The notes beneath the pieces were generated by a model, which searched no databases, had not been told where the DNA came from, and saw only the letters and a program-made list of their open reading frames with translations. From NCBI GenBank assembly GCA_023460575.1, contig JAEWPQ010000053.1:1-8901 (forward strand): a stretch of 8,901 bases of DNA, read 5' to 3'. Source of the stretch: Bacillota bacterium (GTDB lineage: Bacteria; Bacillota; Clostridia; Lachnospirales; Lachnospiraceae). Of this stretch, positions 7,449 to 8,901 are shown one piece after another (position 1 is the stretch's first letter; each line of letters begins with the position of its first letter). The position numbers and the translations under genes were made by a program.

Positions 7449-7508
7449 AAACACAACAAACAGGCTGGTTTATGAAAATTTTGTAAAACCAGCCTTTTTT
7501 TTGTGTTT
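7449..7508 (+). terminator. Strong intrinsic terminator inside the invertible segment
   Basis: AGGCTGGTTT (7462-7471) pairs perfectly with AAACCAGCCT (7486-7495), followed by eight T residues (7495-7502). The pairing extends outward: AAACACAA (7449-7456) matches TTGTGTTT (7501-7508), with A-T pairs between. In the present orientation it should block rightward transcription from the recombinase side into the surface-protein gene. Read from the other strand the hairpin is followed by GTTTGTTGTG, a weaker tail, so strength should depend on orientation. Confidence 0.88.
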
Positions 7509-7560
7509 TTCTTTAAATTCAGATAACAAGAACTTTAAGTTAGGTTCGACATTTCTCTCT

Positions 7561-7589
7561 CTTATACAACAAAAGAGGAATTCTGTTGT
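7561..7589 (-). repeat. Right inverted repeat arm (probable recombination site)
   Basis: Partner of 7337-7365. This copy has the better internal symmetry: TACAACAAAA (7565-7574), spacer GAGGAA (7575-7580), TTCTGTTGTA (7581-7590). The two arms are inverted repeats of each other at 9 of 10 positions. That is the layout expected for two recombinase monomers around a 6-bp crossover region. Confidence 0.9.
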
Positions 7590-7660
7590 AATTTGCAGGC
7601 AGTAATCAATCGGGACAGCAAGTTTTTCCTTCAATAGGAAAAACTCCCTGTAATTACAAC
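7585..7660 (+). promoter_or_regulatory. Structured 5' leader of the surface-protein gene
   Basis: GTTGTAATT (7585-7593) pairs with AATTACAAC (7652-7660). After a small internal loop CAGG (7596-7599) pairs with CCTG (7647-7650). Inside lies a perfect 9-bp hairpin, AGTTTTTCC (7621-7629) with GGAAAAACT (7637-7645). No T run follows, so it is not a terminator. The outer stem ends 3 bases before the purine-rich ribosome site, so it may affect translation or RNA stability. I could not match it to a known riboswitch class. Its first bases overlap the right recombination site. Confidence 0.6.
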
Positions 7661-7663
7661 TTA

Positions 7664-7676
7664 AGAGGAAGGAAGG
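7664..7676 (+). promoter_or_regulatory. Purine-rich ribosome binding region before the surface-protein gene
   Basis: AGAGGAAGGAAGG ends 5 bases before an out-of-frame ATG (7682) but 12 bases before the ATG at 7689 that opens the long frame. The ATG at 7689 also has GAGGA directly adjacent. The optimum spacing therefore favours the wrong frame. Confidence 0.6.
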
Positions 7677-7688
7677 TTATAATGAGGA

Positions 7689-8901
7689 ATGAAAAAGAGG
7701 TTATGTACACTGACAGTTCTTGCACTTTTGATTGGATTATCAGCGTCTTCTTTTTGCGAAGATGCACTAGCAGCTGAGGGCTGGAAAATTGAAAACGGGG
7801 AATGGTCATACCTGGATTCGGATGACCATCAGATTACAGATGCATGGAAAAAGTCAAAGGATAGCTGGTATTATTTATCATCAAGCGGGATGATTCTTAA
7901 AAATCGCATATTCAGTCTTGGAAACACCAGTTACTTTGTGGATGAAGAGGGGAAGATGGTCCAAAACAACTGGATCTGGATTGATGAATCCAAGGATCCG
8001 GAAGGAGGCTTTGAAGAGGGCTGGTATTATTTTGGAACAGACGGCAAAGCGTATCAGAGAAAGAATAACAGCTTTAAAAAGAAAATTAACGGAAGTGCTT
8101 ATATCTTTCATGATAACGGGCGGATGCTGACAGGATGGTTTGATAAAGATGGAAATTCCATCAATGATTCTGATGAGCCCTTTGTAGACGGTGTTTATTT
8201 TTCCGGAGAAGATGGAGTTTTGTATGAAGACAAATGGCTGGATTACGGGGAAATAGGCAATGGAGTAGGTGGCTCAGAACTACTTAGCTCGATTACAGAC
8301 CGCTATTATTATGATTATGAAAAAATGTGGGTCTATTTTGATGAAAATTCGAAAAAGGTCTATAGTAAAGAGGATCATTTGCGCCAGAAGAACATCGGCG
8401 GTTACACGTATGGATTTGACGAAAACGGTATTATGATCCCATGGTGGAGTAAAGTGGCTACCATCAGCAATGCGGAAAAGAATAACCCCAACAGTGACAC
8501 CTCTGCCAGATATTATTCCGCATATGATGGAGGAAGACTTTTAAAGAATATGTGGTTTTGGATGTATCCGTCGGAAAATCTGGATGAAACAGATTTCAAT
8601 GATCAGGAATGCAGCTGGTGGTTTACCAACGAAGGCGGGGAAGTTTACCGGAACAGAATCCGGAATATCAGCGGAAAAAATTATGCATTTGACGGGATTG
8701 GCAGGATGAAAACAGGTTTTGTATTGTTTGACGGAAAATCGGAGTACGTGGCACAGTACGATATGGATGCATGGAGTTCCGCAGACTTTATCAACGGTTC
8801 TTTGTATGGAATTGAGAAGTCTGATCTCTATCTGTTTTCACCGGATGAATTAAATGACGGTTCCATGCAAACCGGAAAGGAAATCAAAGTGGAACTGGGA
8901 G
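7689..8901 (+). CDS. Secreted cell-wall-binding repeat protein, 5' part, probably phase variable
   Basis: The frame stays open from 7689 to the right edge (404 codons visible), so the gene is partial. Residues 1-28 form a typical signal peptide: MKKR, a hydrophobic core, and ALA before the likely cleavage site. The mature part consists of degenerate aromatic/glycine repeats of the choline/glucan-binding type (CW_binding_1-like), for example WYYLSSSGMILKN (60-72), GWYYFGTDGKAYQ (111-123), AYIFHDNGRMLTGW (137-150), VYFSGEDGVLYEDKW (169-183), YGFDENGIMIPWW (241-253), WWFTNEGGEVYRN (310-322) and NYAFDGIGRMKTGF (331-344). Such repeats usually hold proteins on cell-wall polymers. No catalytic domain is visible before the edge; one could follow. 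It lies directly behind the putative invertible switch and a structured leader. The exact ligand is unknown. Start choice: 7689 gives the signal peptide; 7682 is out of frame. Confidence 0.88.
   Translation, partial: MKKRLCTLTVLALLIGLSASSFCEDALAAEGWKIENGEWSYLDSDDHQITDAWKKSKDSWYYLSSSGMILKNRIFSLGNTSYFVDEEGKMVQNNWIWIDESKDPEGGFEEGWYYFGTDGKAYQRKNNSFKKKINGSAYIFHDNGRMLTGWFDKDGNSINDSDEPFVDGVYFSGEDGVLYEDKWLDYGEIGNGVGGSELLSSITDRYYYDYEKMWVYFDENSKKVYSKEDHLRQKNIGGYTYGFDENGIMIPWWSKVATISNAEKNNPNSDTSARYYSAYDGGRLLKNMWFWMYPSENLDETDFNDQECSWWFTNEGGEVYRNRIRNISGKNYAFDGIGRMKTGFVLFDGKSEYVAQYDMDAWSSADFINGSLYGIEKSDLYLFSPDELNDGSMQTGKEIKVELG

Larger units (their letters stand above)
7337..7589. other. Putative invertible DNA switch
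   Basis: Two inverted 29-bp repeats (7337-7365 and 7561-7589) enclose 195 bases (7366-7560) between a tyrosine recombinase gene and a surface-protein gene. The enclosed DNA holds no gene but has a strong terminator hairpin (7449-7508) and, on the minus strand, a promoter-like TAGAAT (complement of 7385-7390). This matches known phase-variation switches such as cwpV of C. difficile, where RecV inverts a segment of about 200 bp in the leader. I infer that the recombinase encoded at 6472-7362 inverts this segment and thereby controls the gene starting at 7689. Only one orientation is visible, so inversion is not proven. Confidence 0.82.

Noticed and set aside
7142..7450. A 102-codon + strand frame overlapping the recombinase gene and entering the invertible segment
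   Set aside because: It is out of frame with a clear recombinase, has no ribosome site, and its product shows no recognisable domain.
7585..7660. Cyclic-di-GMP (GEMM) riboswitch in the surface-gene leader
   Set aside because: The stems are nested with an AT-rich inner hairpin and lack the conserved GEMM core words, so only a generic structured leader is claimed.
7918..8130. A 70-codon + strand frame inside the surface-protein gene
   Set aside because: It is a shadow; the frame beginning at 7689 is open for 404 codons with a signal peptide and repeats.

Overview
The window looks like a low-to-mid GC, endospore-forming Firmicute of class Clostridia, most likely Lachnospiraceae (inference from gene content and protein character; no database search was possible). 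It starts inside a conserved block of housekeeping and sporulation genes: the 3' part of gpr (germination protease), spoIIP (engulfment peptidoglycan hydrolase), an unrecognised cysteine-rich 141-residue protein, lepA (elongation factor 4) and hemW (radical-SAM-type heme chaperone). All genes are on the + strand. In Bacillus and many Clostridia this order (gpr-spoIIP-lepA-hemW) continues into the heat-shock genes hrcA-grpE-dnaK. Here, immediately after hemW, it does not.

Region by region: 1-2105 holds gpr and spoIIP, closed by an intrinsic terminator at 2168-2218. 2340-2765 is the cysteine-rich orphan. A good SigA-type promoter (2931-2958) precedes lepA (3060-4874), and hemW (4864-6078) overlaps the end of lepA, so those two are translationally coupled. 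6079-6471 is AT-rich, with a strong terminator (6339-6381) followed by a promoter and a perfect Shine-Dalgarno for a tyrosine recombinase (6472-7362). From 7689 to the window edge runs the 5' part of a secreted protein with a signal peptide and many aromatic cell-wall-binding-type repeats.

The most interesting part is 7337-7589. The last codons of the recombinase gene lie in a 29-bp inverted repeat (27/29 identical, 22 bp contiguous and perfect). Its partner lies about 200 bp downstream, in the leader of the surface-protein gene. The two arms bound a 195-bp segment that holds a strong hairpin terminator. This is the architecture of a site-specific invertible switch: recombinase, recombination sites, regulatory cassette, phase-variable surface protein. 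It is analogous in layout to the cwpV switch of Clostridioides difficile. In the orientation given, the terminator has eight T residues on its + strand side, which suggests the surface gene is off or low. Inversion would give the same hairpin a poorer T tract and would turn a promoter-like TAGAAT box toward the gene. Inversion would also change the recombinase stop codon TAA to TAT and add nine mostly basic residues to the enzyme, so the switch may report its own orientation to the recombinase. Inversion itself is an inference and is not observed here.
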